64,000 nucleotides of DNA from Flavobacterium marginilacus (GTDB lineage Bacteria; Bacteroidota; Bacteroidia; Flavobacteriales; Flavobacteriaceae), in contig NZ_CP113975.1 of NCBI RefSeq assembly GCF_026870155.1, positions 3,472,001 to 3,536,000 of the forward strand, given 5' to 3'. Each line of letters opens with the position of its first letter. Positions within the stretch are counted from its first letter, which is position 1. The translations under genes and the position numbers were made by a program. Below the pieces are notes generated by a model that saw nothing but the letters and a program-made list of their open reading frames with translations, ran no database searches and was not told the origin of the DNA. Shown piece by piece: positions 16,451 to 24,074 of the stretch.

Positions 16451-18101
16451 TTATTGCTGAAAACTGTCACTGACAATCTTTTTTTCAACTACTTCCCTTT
16501 TTACAAAATCATAATGATGCTCAATGGACACATGATTCTGAGATTCTTTGCTATTCTCCAAAGCATACTCCTTTTTGAATCCAATTAATTTCACATTAAT
16601 ATTTTCATCTATAGCTCTTGTCGTTTTAAATTCATGAATTAAATCCAAAATATCATGCGCAATATAAACTGTATCTGTAGCATCAATAACTACAACACTA
16701 TTTTCCGGTATTTTGGCCAAAGTCATCTTGATAGCTGCTTTATTCAAAAAAGAAACTTCTTGGGCTAAATCAATATGAATGACATCCCCGTCAACATACT
16801 CATTTTTTCTAAAACTATATGCTCTTTTAAGATTCCCTCTCAATATAAAGACAACACAAATTACGATTCCCAAAACAACACCTTTTAACAAATCCATAAA
16901 TACAACTCCTAAAAAAGTTGCTATAAAAGGTAAAAACTGATATTTACCGTAGCTCCAAAAGTGTTTGAATGTTGCAGGTTTTGCTAATTTATATCCAACC
17001 AGAATCAAAACCGCAGCAAGCGTTGCTAAAGGTATTTTATTCAAAATAAAAGGAATTGTCAATGCACAGACTAACAATAGAACACCATGAATTATGGCAG
17101 ATAATTTTGATTTGGCTCCCGCTGCATTGTTAGCAGAAGTACGAACAACAACTGATGTTAATGGCAATCCACCTATCAGTGAACAAATAATATTCCCAAT
17201 TCCTTGAGCTCTCAATTCAACATTAGTATTGGTAAATCGTTTATGAACATCCATTCTATCTGCTGCTTCAATACACAAAAGTGTCTCGATTGATGCTACA
17301 ATAGCTATAGTCAGACCAACAACCCAAACTTTAGGATTTAAAAATCCAGCCAGACTTGGTGTTACAATAATTGCTTTAAACTCATCCAGCGATGTTGGCA
17401 CAGGCAGTGAAACTAAATGTTCTTTCTCAATAGCCAATGAACTTCCGGATGAAATAAAAAATTCATTCAGCAATATTCCAATAACCACGGCAACTAATGC
17501 TCCCGGCACAATTTTCAATTTCTTCAAAGCTGGAACTTTATCCCACACTATCAAAATAGCAATTGAAACTGATGCAATCAAAATAGCTCCTAACTGCAAG
17601 TGATTTAAAAGATCAAATAGCGCACTAAATGTATTATTATCTGTAGTTTGAACAAAAGACTGGTCTCCTTCAAAATCTGCATCGTATCCAAAAGCATGAG
17701 GCAACTGCTTCATAATAATAATAACCCCAATACCTGCCAGCATTCCTTCAATAACATTGGTCGGAAAATAATTTGAAATACTGCCCGCCTTTAGCAAACC
17801 TAAAGCCAATTGAATAATTCCTGCAATAAAAACTGCTGTTAAAAAAATATCAAAACCACCCAAATCGGTAATTGCTGTAAGTATTATAGCGGTTAAACCT
17901 GCGCCCTGAAACACTTATTTGAGACTGACTCAAATATCCAACAACTATTCCTCCAACTATTCCTGTAATAATTCCTGAAAATAAAGGAGCGCCAGAGGCC
18001 ATTGCAATTCCCAGACAAAGGGGTAAAGCTACCAAAAAGACTACTAAACCAGAGGCAAAATCTGATTTAAAATGAGTAAAAAGATTTGTATTTTTTGACA
18101 T
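16451..18101 (-). pseudogene. SulP-family anion transporter, frameshifted
   Basis: Two overlapping frames together make one SulP transporter. The 5' part (18101 down to about 17912) encodes [19 protein letters not shown], several hydrophobic helices and SQSQISVSG. The 3' part (from about 17914) continues [20 protein letters not shown] through the remaining helices to a C-terminal STAS domain (SVVVIDATDTVYIAHDILDLI). The family motif SGPAAGLTA is broken at about 17905-17920: after SVSG the frame reads RRFN, consistent with a 2-base loss or 1-base gain near ggggcgcagg. The rest looks undamaged, so this is either a recent mutation or a sequencing error. The substrate may be bicarbonate or sulfate. 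Confidence 0.88.
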
Positions 18102-18421
18102 AATAAAAATTATAAGATTGATTAATAGATTTCACTGCAGACAAATTCTGCAATGGAAGATCCTTATCCTATAAAAAAAAAATAAGGAATCTAAAAAAAG
18201 GGGACATATTCATTTCATTACATCAATAACTCATAATACAAGCCTATTAATCAGATCTGCAGACTAGCATAACCTAAATACTTATCCTATCAGCATACAA
18301 TCATTAGATCCCAATCAAAAAATTGGAAAATAATATACATGCTAAGATACTACTTATTTACAAATTAAAATCTGCAAATCACAATAGCAACTGAGAAAAG
18401 GATGATTGAAATGAGGGGAAA
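18102..18421. other. Intergenic region upstream of the SulP gene
   Basis: This 320-bp stretch holds no plausible gene. A weak hairpin with gatccttatcct and a long A-run followed by aaggaatc lies near 18160-18195. It should contain the promoter of the minus-strand SulP/carbonic anhydrase unit, but I could not fix a convincing TTG/TAnnTTTG pair. Confidence 0.5.
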
Positions 18422-18712
18422 CTACACGAAGTTTGGAGGCGGAATAAATATAGAAGCATAGTTCAAATCATGCTTCGATAAATTTTCAAAAATGATAAGA
18501 GCAGAACCTTTCTTTAAGGTTAAAAAAGGAACTTCTAAAAAAGTATTGAATGTATAATACTTTATATCATGTTTTAATTCCTCAAAAGAAGAATTACTAG
18601 AATTTCCGCAAAGGCTAGTATTCTCCTTGTCATTTTCCAGACAAACCACGATTGTAGGTGCTGCCAGAAAAAAAACAAATAACAATAATACTATACTTGC
18701 GAAAAATTTCAT
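18422..18712 (-). CDS. Small secreted protein of unknown function
   Basis: The protein has 96 aa with an N-terminal hydrophobic signal (KFFASIVLLLFVFFLAAPTIV). The mature part has two cysteines (VVCLEND, TSLCGNS) and ends in the proline-rich tail IFIPPPNFV. Short exported proteins with a cysteine pair and a PPP tail recur near metal or redox genes in Bacteroidota; here the neighbours are dps/oxyR and the SulP/carbonic anhydrase pair. No family is assigned. Codon use and the signal peptide make it a credible gene. Confidence 0.65.
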   Translation of the reverse strand: MKFFASIVLLLFVFFLAAPTIVVCLENDKENTSLCGNSSNSSFEELKHDIKYYTFNTFLEVPFLTLKKGSALIIFENLSKHDLNYASIFIPPPNFV

Positions 18713-18783
18713 GTGGGCAAAAATAGCTGATCGAACTTGAACAAAAAAATTAGTTTCACAAAATTAATCTAATTTTAACACTA

Positions 18784-18824
18784 AATAAAAGGTCTATTTG
18801 TTATAAAAAAACATTTAGACCTTC
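18784..18824 (-). terminator. Terminator downstream of dps
   Basis: The arms aaggtctatttgtt and aacatttagacctt (12 of 14 positions pair) have an A-rich left flank that reads as T-rich on the minus strand. It lies just past the dps stop codon at 18842. Confidence 0.7.
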
Positions 18825-18841
18825 TATTTTAACTTTTTAGA

Positions 18842-19321
18842 CTACAACCCCTCTTCTAACCATGCCTTCATCATCCAGATCGTTTTTTCCTGCTCAACAA
18901 TAAAGTCACTCATCATCGAATTTGTTCCTTCATCATTAATATCAGAAGCCTTGTTTAAAATCTCTCTTTCTAATTTTAATAACAAAGAAAGTGAATTTAC
19001 AATCAGCTGTATACTGGATTCGTCATTTGAAATATTCTTCCCAACCGGCAATTGATTGAATTTTATATAATCTTCAAAAGTGTGTAATGGTCTTCCTCCT
19101 AAAGTTAAAACTCTTTCGGCTATCAAATCAATTTTTAATTGAGAATCATTGTACAATTCCTCAAATTTCAAATGCAGGTCAAAAAAACGCTTTCCTCTGA
19201 TATTCCAGTGCAAACCTCTCAAACTTTGATAATAGACTTGATAATTTGCCAAGAGTACATTCAATTCTACAATTATAACTTCTGATTCCTCTACAGGTAA
19301 TCCTAAAACATTTATTTTCAT
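18842..19321 (-). CDS. dps: Dps-family DNA-protection / ferritin-like protein
   Basis: This 159-aa four-helix protein forms a dodecamer that oxidises and stores iron and protects DNA from peroxide. The ferroxidase ligands sit in LRGLHWNIRG (His near residue 39) and FDLHLKFEELYND (the His-x15-Asp-x3-Glu pattern, about 39-60). LIAERVLTLGGRPLHT is also a family hallmark. It is divergent from oxyR with 140 bp between the starts, and a good flavobacterial promoter (19383-19411) drives it. Regulation by OxyR is inferred from this arrangement. Confidence 0.93.
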   Translation of the reverse strand: MKINVLGLPVEESEVIIVELNVLLANYQVYYQSLRGLHWNIRGKRFFDLHLKFEELYNDSQLKIDLIAERVLTLGGRPLHTFEDYIKFNQLPVGKNISNDESSIQLIVNSLSLLLKLEREILNKASDINDEGTNSMMSDFIVEQEKTIWMMKAWLEEGL

Positions 19322-19382
19322 AATTTATATTTATTACAGTTCACTTAAAATATTTGAAAACATTATTTTAAGTTTATCTATT

Positions 19383-19411
19383 CAAAATTATGCAATAAAT
19401 CAAAAAAACAA
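19383..19411 (-). promoter_or_regulatory. Predicted flavobacterial promoter of dps
   Basis: On the minus strand TTG (19411-19409) and TAATTTTG (19390-19383) are 18 bp apart, matching the Bacteroidota sigma-A consensus TTG-N17..23-TAnnTTTG. It lies about 62 bp upstream of the dps ATG, inside the dps/oxyR divergent region. Confidence 0.7.
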
Positions 19412-19461
19412 CTATAAATTAAATTGATTGTTTTTATATTTGCATAAAAATATACTATTTC

Positions 19462-20403
19462 ATGACTATCACACAACTTAAATATGTGTTGGCTGTAGCC
19501 GAACACAAAAATTTCACTTTAGCTGCCGAAAAATGTTTTGTAACACAGCCGACATTGAGCATGCAGATTCAAAAAATTGAAGATGAATTGAATATTCAGA
19601 TTTTTGACAGAACAAAAAAACCAATTCAGCTTACAGATATTGGCCAAAAAATTGTATCCCAAGCTAAAAACATTGTTAATGAAGCCGATAGAATACAAGA
19701 TATTGTAGAGCAGCAAAAAGGATTCATTGGAGGTGAATTCAGGCTAGGAATTATTCCAACTATTATGCCTACTCTATTGCCAATGTTTTTGAATAATTTC
19801 ATTAAAAAGTATCCAAAGGTAAAATTAATTATTGAGGAGCTGAATACTGAAGAAATTATCACAAAATTAAAAAACGGAAATCTGGATGCTGCGATTGCAG
19901 CAACACCGCTGGAGGATGAAAAAATAAAAGAAATTGTTCTTTACTTTGAACCATTTGTCGCTTATATACCTGAAAACAATGCTATATTCAAAAAAGAGGA
20001 AATCGAAATAGACGATCTCAATATCAATGAAATTTTACTGCTGCAGGACGGTCACTGTTTTAGAGACGGTATTTTGAACTTATGCAAAAACAGAAATGAA
20101 ACAGGACTTAAATCTTTCCAAATCGAAAGCGGCAGTTTTGAAACATTAATAAAACTAGCCGATGAAGGATTAGGAACAACATTGCTTCCTTATTTGCATA
20201 CATTAGATTTAAAAGAATCAGACAAATCAAAACTTAGACAGTTTAAAGAACCGAAACCTGCCCGTGAAGTAAGTTTAATTTATCCCAAAAGTGAATTAAA
20301 AATACAAATTATTGACGCTTTAAGAAGTACCATTTCTGGAGTTGTAAAAGGAGCAATCGTTTTTCAAAATGTCCAAATTGTGAGTCCATTACTTAAAAAA
20401 TAA
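19462..20403 (+). CDS. oxyR: OxyR, LysR-type hydrogen peroxide sensor
   Basis: The protein has 313 aa. The N-terminal LysR helix-turn-helix is at 1-60 (ITQLKYVLAVAEHKNFTLAAEKCFVTQPTLSMQIQKIEDEL). The effector domain contains QDGHCFRDGILNLCKNR, placing Cys199 and Cys208 at the same numbers as the redox-active pair of E. coli OxyR. It should activate peroxide-defence genes when the disulfide forms. The divergent dps is the likely local target. A TATATTTG element at 19435-19442 may be its -7 box, but no correctly spaced TTG is seen. Confidence 0.95.
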   Translation: MTITQLKYVLAVAEHKNFTLAAEKCFVTQPTLSMQIQKIEDELNIQIFDRTKKPIQLTDIGQKIVSQAKNIVNEADRIQDIVEQQKGFIGGEFRLGIIPTIMPTLLPMFLNNFIKKYPKVKLIIEELNTEEIITKLKNGNLDAAIAATPLEDEKIKEIVLYFEPFVAYIPENNAIFKKEEIEIDDLNINEILLLQDGHCFRDGILNLCKNRNETGLKSFQIESGSFETLIKLADEGLGTTLLPYLHTLDLKESDKSKLRQFKEPKPAREVSLIYPKSELKIQIIDALRSTISGVVKGAIVFQNVQIVSPLLKK

Positions 20404-20412
20404 GATAAAACG

Positions 20413-20442
20413 AAAAAAAGGAACCGAATTGGTTCCTTTTTT
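20413..20442 (+). terminator. Terminator of oxyR
   Basis: The stem aaaaaaaggaacc / ggttcctttttt around gaatt begins 10 bases after the stop codon and ends in six T. Confidence 0.88.
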
Positions 20443-20460
20443 AATGTCCTGCCTTAAATA

Positions 20461-20570
20461 CAGTAAATTATATAAGGCAATAAATGTTTTTATTGCTTTT
20501 TTCAACTCTTTTAAAAAGTATTAGGATTAAAGCTCACTCTTTCGAGAACCATTTTGTATAATCTTAATTA
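20461..20570 (-). pseudogene. Decayed paralogue of the small gene at 20796-20993
   Basis: Read on the minus strand this gives YKMVLERVSFNPNTF, then after a one-base shift in a T run FLKELKKAIKTFIALYNL. The intact neighbour reads YTKSVLERVSFDPVLFCKELEKAIRTLLPFEL. The match VLERVSF(N/D)P..F.KEL.KAI.T is too close for chance. A missing base in the T run, about 226 bp from the intact copy, points to a tandem duplication with one copy decaying. Confidence 0.7.
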
Positions 20571-20761
20571 ATTTGAGATTTAACAAAAAGATTTAAACAA
20601 TTGAATTAGTAAACAGGTACAAAATTATTGAAAAAAATCTTTCTCTCAAATAAAAATAATCCATAAAAAACAAAATAAATCGACAAATAACATTATTTAC
20701 AATTTCATTGTAAGTTATTTGTTCTTTTCGTTAGGGATTATACAAAAAAAGAGAAATCCAC

Positions 20762-20796
20762 AAAAAAAGGAACCATTAAATGATTCCTCTTTTTTT
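20762..20796 (-). terminator. Terminator of the small gene at 20796
   Basis: The arms aggaaccatt and aatgattcct carry an A-run on the left that reads as a T-run on the minus strand. It abuts the stop codon. Confidence 0.75.
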
Positions 20797-20993
20797 TATG
20801 AATTTACAATAAGCAAACATTGTTTTAATTCTGGTTTTTCGACAGTGAAGTCAAACAGCCACTCTCTTAATTGATCCAACTCAAAAGGGAGCAGTGTTCG
20901 AATCGCTTTTTCTAATTCTTTACAGAAAAGTACTGGGTCAAAACTTACTCTTTCTAACACAGACTTTGTGTATTCAAACATTATTTTAGACAT
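20796..20993 (-). CDS. Small conserved protein of unknown function
   Basis: The protein has 65 aa: MSKIMFEYTKSVLERVSFDP, FCKELEKAIRTLLPFELDQLREWLFDF, and a short tail. It is predicted helical and cytoplasmic, with no catalytic motif. The ATG is preceded by an AT-rich leader and a terminator follows. Its reality is supported by the decayed homologous copy 226 bp downstream (20461-20570), which preserves the same amino-acid pattern. Function is unknown. Confidence 0.75.
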   Translation of the reverse strand: MSKIMFEYTKSVLERVSFDPVLFCKELEKAIRTLLPFELDQLREWLFDFTVEKPELKQCLLIVNS

Positions 20994-21144
20994 AATAAAT
21001 TAAGATTTTGGGGTTATATCTTGATTTTAACGTGATGTAAAAATACATTTTTTTTTAAATACAAATACTTATTTTAACACAGAAATAATAAAATTACATC
21101 GATTTCGCGACAGAACCCAGCAATCATAAGACCTACAGAAAAAA

Positions 21145-21804
21145 TCATTTTCTAGCTCTGAACATTTCTCTTTTCCCTGGAGGGCCGGCAAGCTTTTCGA
21201 CAGTAAACCCAGCTTCAATCATATTTCTTTTAATAACGCCTCTTGCGGCGTAAGTTACTAGTACAGAATCTTTTTTTAATGCCTTAAACATTCTATTAAA
21301 TACATCAGCACTCCACAATTCGGGCTGCACACGATAACCGAAAGCATCAAAATAAATCAAATCAAATTTTTCAACATCATTAATGTCTTCAAAAAACTGC
21401 TTTCTTTTGGTTAAAGAAAATTTTTCAGACAAATCATTTTTTTCTTCCCAGTTTACTGCATGCATTTTATCAAAAATCTCTTTATTATCCAAAGCTTTCA
21501 ATTCCTTTGGATAATTCATAGATTTTAACTCATCATCAGAAATAGGATATGCCTCTGCTCCTGTATAATCAATTGTCTGCCCTAATTTTTGAGCTTCCAA
21601 AAAAGTAATGAAGGCATTCAGTCCGGTTCCAAAACCAATTTCCAAAATGGTGACTTTCTGATCTGGAAACAAAGCCAGTCCATTTTTGATAAATACATGT
21701 TTAGCTTCCTGTATTGCTCCATGCTTAGAATGATAACATTCATCCCAATCTTTTATATGAATTGTTGTAGAACCATCGGAGGTACGGATAATTTCTCTTT
21801 CCAA
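21145..21804 (-). CDS. mnmD: MnmD, tRNA 5-methylaminomethyl-2-thiouridine methyltransferase
   Basis: This 219-aa SAM-dependent enzyme catalyses the last methylation of mnm5s2U34 in tRNA. It is the stand-alone form, without the FAD domain present in E. coli MnmC. Family features are TSDGSTTIH, YHSKHGAIQEAKHVFI (DUF752 signature), the SAM loop ILEIGFGTGLNAFI (about 53-66), DLIYFDAFG, and the C-terminal RGVIKRNMIEAGF and GPPGKREMFRA. The start codon is TTG at 21804; the family's N-terminal pattern (R-E-I-I-x-T-x-DGS) fits this start and no ATG lies nearby. Confidence 0.92.
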   Translation of the reverse strand: MEREIIRTSDGSTTIHIKDWDECYHSKHGAIQEAKHVFIKNGLALFPDQKVTILEIGFGTGLNAFITFLEAQKLGQTIDYTGAEAYPISDDELKSMNYPKELKALDNKEIFDKMHAVNWEEKNDLSEKFSLTKRKQFFEDINDVEKFDLIYFDAFGYRVQPELWSADVFNRMFKALKKDSVLVTYAARGVIKRNMIEAGFTVEKLAGPPGKREMFRARK

Positions 21805-21987
21805 AGTATTGTTTTTGAGTTAGCATAGCATTTCAGACCGCTATATTGCTTTCAAAATTAAATAAAAGAATTTCTTATCGTTATCTAAAAACGGTATTTT
21901 TTATATATTCAGCAGAATTTAACACCTTTTTTTAAATAAAATTATACAATAAATAAATCACAGTTAAAGACCATAATTAATGCTTTT

Positions 21988-22022
21988 TTGACAACTATTT
22001 ATCTGATTTTTATTTAATTTTG
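21988..22022 (+). promoter_or_regulatory. Predicted promoter of ilvE
   Basis: TTG at 21988-21990 and TAATTTTG at 22015-22022 are separated by 24 bp, one more than the usual range. It lies about 90 bp upstream of the ilvE ATG, leaving a leader with a possible attenuator. Confidence 0.5.
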
Positions 22023-22033
22023 CAATCACCAAT

Positions 22034-22096
22034 AAAAGGATGCAGAAAACTTTCTCTACTGCAGACCATTTATTAGCTAAACAATCCTTTTTTTAA
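22034..22096 (+). promoter_or_regulatory. Possible leader ORF and hairpin upstream of ilvE
   Basis: An 18-codon frame at 22040-22096 reads MQKTFSTADHLLAKQSFF and stops in a T run. The arms aaaaggat (22034-22041) and atcctttt (22084-22091) can pair across it and are followed by more T, like an attenuator. The peptide has only two leucines and no Ile or Val, so classical branched-chain attenuation is not obvious. This is a suggestion only. Confidence 0.3.
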
Positions 22097-22112
22097 TATA
22101 TAAGCAATAATT

Positions 22113-23180
22113 ATGAGTACCACTCAAACTAACAAAATTGAAACAATAAAAGCTGCTACTACAAAAATAAATGATGTTGATTTTGATCATTTAAGCTTTG
22201 GAGCTGTATTTACAGATCATTTATTAGAATGCGATTACATTAATGGAGAATGGCAGCAGCCTGTCATTAAGCCTTATGCACCGCTTTTACTTGATCCGTC
22301 TGCAAAAGTGTTTCATTATGGCCAAGCCATTTTTGAAGGTATGAAAGCTTACAAAGATGACAACAATGATATCTGGCTTTTTAGACCAGATGAAAATTAC
22401 AAACGTTTTAATTCTTCTGCAGTACGTATGGCTATGCCGGAAGTACCTGAATTTGTCTTCATTGAAGGTTTAAAACAATTATTAAAATTAGATGAAGCTT
22501 GGGTAAAAAACGGAAACGGAAGCACTATGTACATCAGACCATTTATGATTGCTACTGGAGCCGGAGTTGTCGCTAACCCGTCTGAAGATTATAAATTCAT
22601 GATATTATTATCTCCTGCAAAAGCATATTATTCCGGAGAAGTAAAAGTATTAATCGCTGAGCATTTCAGCAGGGCTGCAAACGGAGGTATTGGTGCTGCA
22701 AAAGCTGCCGGTAATTATGCCGGTCAATTCTACCCAACTAGTTTAGCAAACAAAGAAGGATTCCAGCAGGTAATATGGACTGACGACGCGACTCATACTA
22801 AACTAGAAGAAGCAGGCACAATGAATGTGTTCTTTAGAATAAATGACACTTTACTGACTGCTCCTGTAAGTGAAAGAATCTTGGATGGTATCACTAGAAA
22901 AAGTCTTATTGATATGGCCAAAAAAGAAGGAATTAATGTAGAGGTTCGTCCTGTATTAGTTTCTGAACTGGTTGAAGCTTCTCAAAAAGGAACTTTAAAA
23001 GAAATTTTTGGAGCTGGTACTGCTGCAGTAGTAAACCCAATTGCAGGCTATTCATATAAAGAAGTTTATTATGAACTGCCTAAAATCGAAAACTCTTTTG
23101 CTGGTCTATTAAAAGAAAAATTAACAAGCCTTCAAAACAAATTAACTGAAGATACTTTTGGCTGGACTGTTAAAGTATAG
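22113..23180 (+). CDS. ilvE: Branched-chain amino acid aminotransferase
   Basis: This PLP fold-type IV enzyme of 355 aa moves amino groups between glutamate and Leu, Ile and Val. Visible features are KVFHYGQAIFEGMKAY (65-80), FRPDENYKRFNSSA, GSTMYIRPFMIAT, the PLP lysine Lys197 in GAAKAAGNYAG, EAGTMNVFF (PLP phosphate region) and the C-terminal FGAGTAAVVNPIAGYSY. The length and the split 65-80 motif fit the larger (BCAT1-like) subgroup. A strong terminator follows at 23229-23275. Confidence 0.95.
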   Translation: MSTTQTNKIETIKAATTKINDVDFDHLSFGAVFTDHLLECDYINGEWQQPVIKPYAPLLLDPSAKVFHYGQAIFEGMKAYKDDNNDIWLFRPDENYKRFNSSAVRMAMPEVPEFVFIEGLKQLLKLDEAWVKNGNGSTMYIRPFMIATGAGVVANPSEDYKFMILLSPAKAYYSGEVKVLIAEHFSRAANGGIGAAKAAGNYAGQFYPTSLANKEGFQQVIWTDDATHTKLEEAGTMNVFFRINDTLLTAPVSERILDGITRKSLIDMAKKEGINVEVRPVLVSELVEASQKGTLKEIFGAGTAAVVNPIAGYSYKEVYYELPKIENSFAGLLKEKLTSLQNKLTEDTFGWTVKV

Positions 23181-23320
23181 AAAAGCTACTGAGTAACTAG
23201 TTGCTAAGTTTAAAGTTTTTTTTAGTTTAAGGTTTAAAGTTGCACTAAACAGCAACTTTAAACCTTATTTTTTTTAAAATTTTAAAACTTAGATCCTAAG
23301 AAACTTAGAAGCTCAGAAAC
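23181..23320. repeat. ctaag-type intergenic repeat, copy 2, with embedded terminator
   Basis: Outer parts contain gctactgagtaactag, ttgctaagtttaaag on the left and aaaacttagatcctaag, aaacttagaagctcag on the right, partly complementary. The centre is the ilvE terminator. It fills the gap between two convergent genes. Confidence 0.6.
23229..23275 (+). terminator. Terminator of ilvE
   Basis: A perfect 15-bp stem, aaggtttaaagttgc / gcaactttaaacctt, with an 8-base loop, is followed by a long T run. Confidence 0.9.
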
Positions 23321-23321
23321 T

Positions 23322-23705
23322 TTATAAAAGTAATTTAGAAAAATCTGGTTTAAAATAATTAGGGCCTTTCATTACTTTTCCGTCTTCACGGTAAATAGGA
23401 TTTCCATCTTCACCTAATTTACTCATATTAGAACGCTGAATTTCATCAAATACTTCTTCAATTTTATGTTGCAGCCCGTGTTCGATAATAGTTCCGCAAA
23501 GGATATACATCATGTCCCCGAGAGCATCGGCAATTTCTACCAAGTCATTATTTTGAACTGCCTCCAGATATTCTTCGTTTTCCTCTTTCATTAAATTATA
23601 GCGGAGTATATTTTTAACCTCGCCCAGACTGGCAATCGGCGTTTCGCTGTGTCCAATTCTAAATGCTGTGTGAAATTCCTTTACAGCGTTGATTTGTTTT
23701 TGCAT
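23322..23705 (-). CDS. MazG/HisE-like nucleotide pyrophosphohydrolase
   Basis: The protein has 127 aa from the ATG at 23705 (MQKQINAVKEFHTAFRIGH). The 13 upstream in-frame residues lack family character. The all-alpha NTP pyrophosphatase pattern is clear: LMKEENEEYLEAVQNND (EExxE motif at about 46-54), then EIADALGDMMYILCGT (ExxD, about 60-70), and C-terminal FDEIQRSNMSKL. The family hydrolyses NTPs or phosphoribosyl-ATP; here a house-cleaning dNTPase role is the likely inference. It converges on ilvE. Confidence 0.88.
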   Translation of the reverse strand: MQKQINAVKEFHTAFRIGHSETPIASLGEVKNILRYNLMKEENEEYLEAVQNNDLVEIADALGDMMYILCGTIIEHGLQHKIEEVFDEIQRSNMSKLGEDGNPIYREDGKVMKGPNYFKPDFSKLLL

Positions 23706-23786
23706 CCTTTGACTTGTTATTGATTTGAAATGGAAAATTAACAACTATTTCTAAACTATTGACTAAATTTGCAGAAAATTTTCAAC

Positions 23787-23975
23787 ATGTTCAGTAAAGG
23801 TCAATTACTATTTGCACTCTGTTTTTTTATCGCATTTGTTATAACAATGGTATTTGCTTATCGAAAAGACGCCAGCTTACATAAAGTTTTTTACAAAGGA
23901 AATTATAAAATCCTAATTGGTTTCCTGGCATTTATCGGACTCCTATTTGTTATCAAAATTTACTTTAAGCATTAA
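23787..23975 (+). CDS. Small two-helix membrane protein
   Basis: The protein has 62 aa from the ATG at 23787 (MFSKGQLLFALCFFIAFVIT); an in-frame TTG six codons upstream is possible. Two transmembrane helices (about 7-25 and 39-57) are joined by a basic loop AYRKDASLHKVFYKGNYK, ending KIYFKH. It is a conserved-looking flavobacterial small membrane protein with no known role. It is divergent from the pyrophosphohydrolase and followed by a ctaag-type repeat. Confidence 0.75.
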   Translation: MFSKGQLLFALCFFIAFVITMVFAYRKDASLHKVFYKGNYKILIGFLAFIGLLFVIKIYFKH

Positions 23976-23980
23976 AAAAA

Positions 23981-24074
23981 GATTCTAAGTTTGCTAAGAC
24001 ACTAAGCTTCTAAGTTTTTTCAAACATTGAAGACTTAAAGCAGCAGCAAACTCAGAATCTTAGAAACTTAAATA
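23981..24074. repeat. ctaag-type intergenic repeat, copy 3
   Basis: It reads gattctaagtttgctaag ... aagcttctaagtttttt, then aaactcagaatcttag and aaacttaaatactag. The outer segments gattctaagttt and aaactcagaatc are nearly complementary. It ends directly at the stop codon of the M49 peptidase and may terminate both converging genes. Confidence 0.65.

Noticed and set aside
17895..17925. Programmed frameshift in SulP
   Set aside because: There is no slippery heptamer or downstream structure, and SulP transporters are not known to use frameshifting; mutation or sequence error is simpler.
17850..18101. Separate small membrane protein at the start of the SulP gene
   Set aside because: It continues exactly into the SulP sequence of the next frame; the two are halves of one frameshifted gene.
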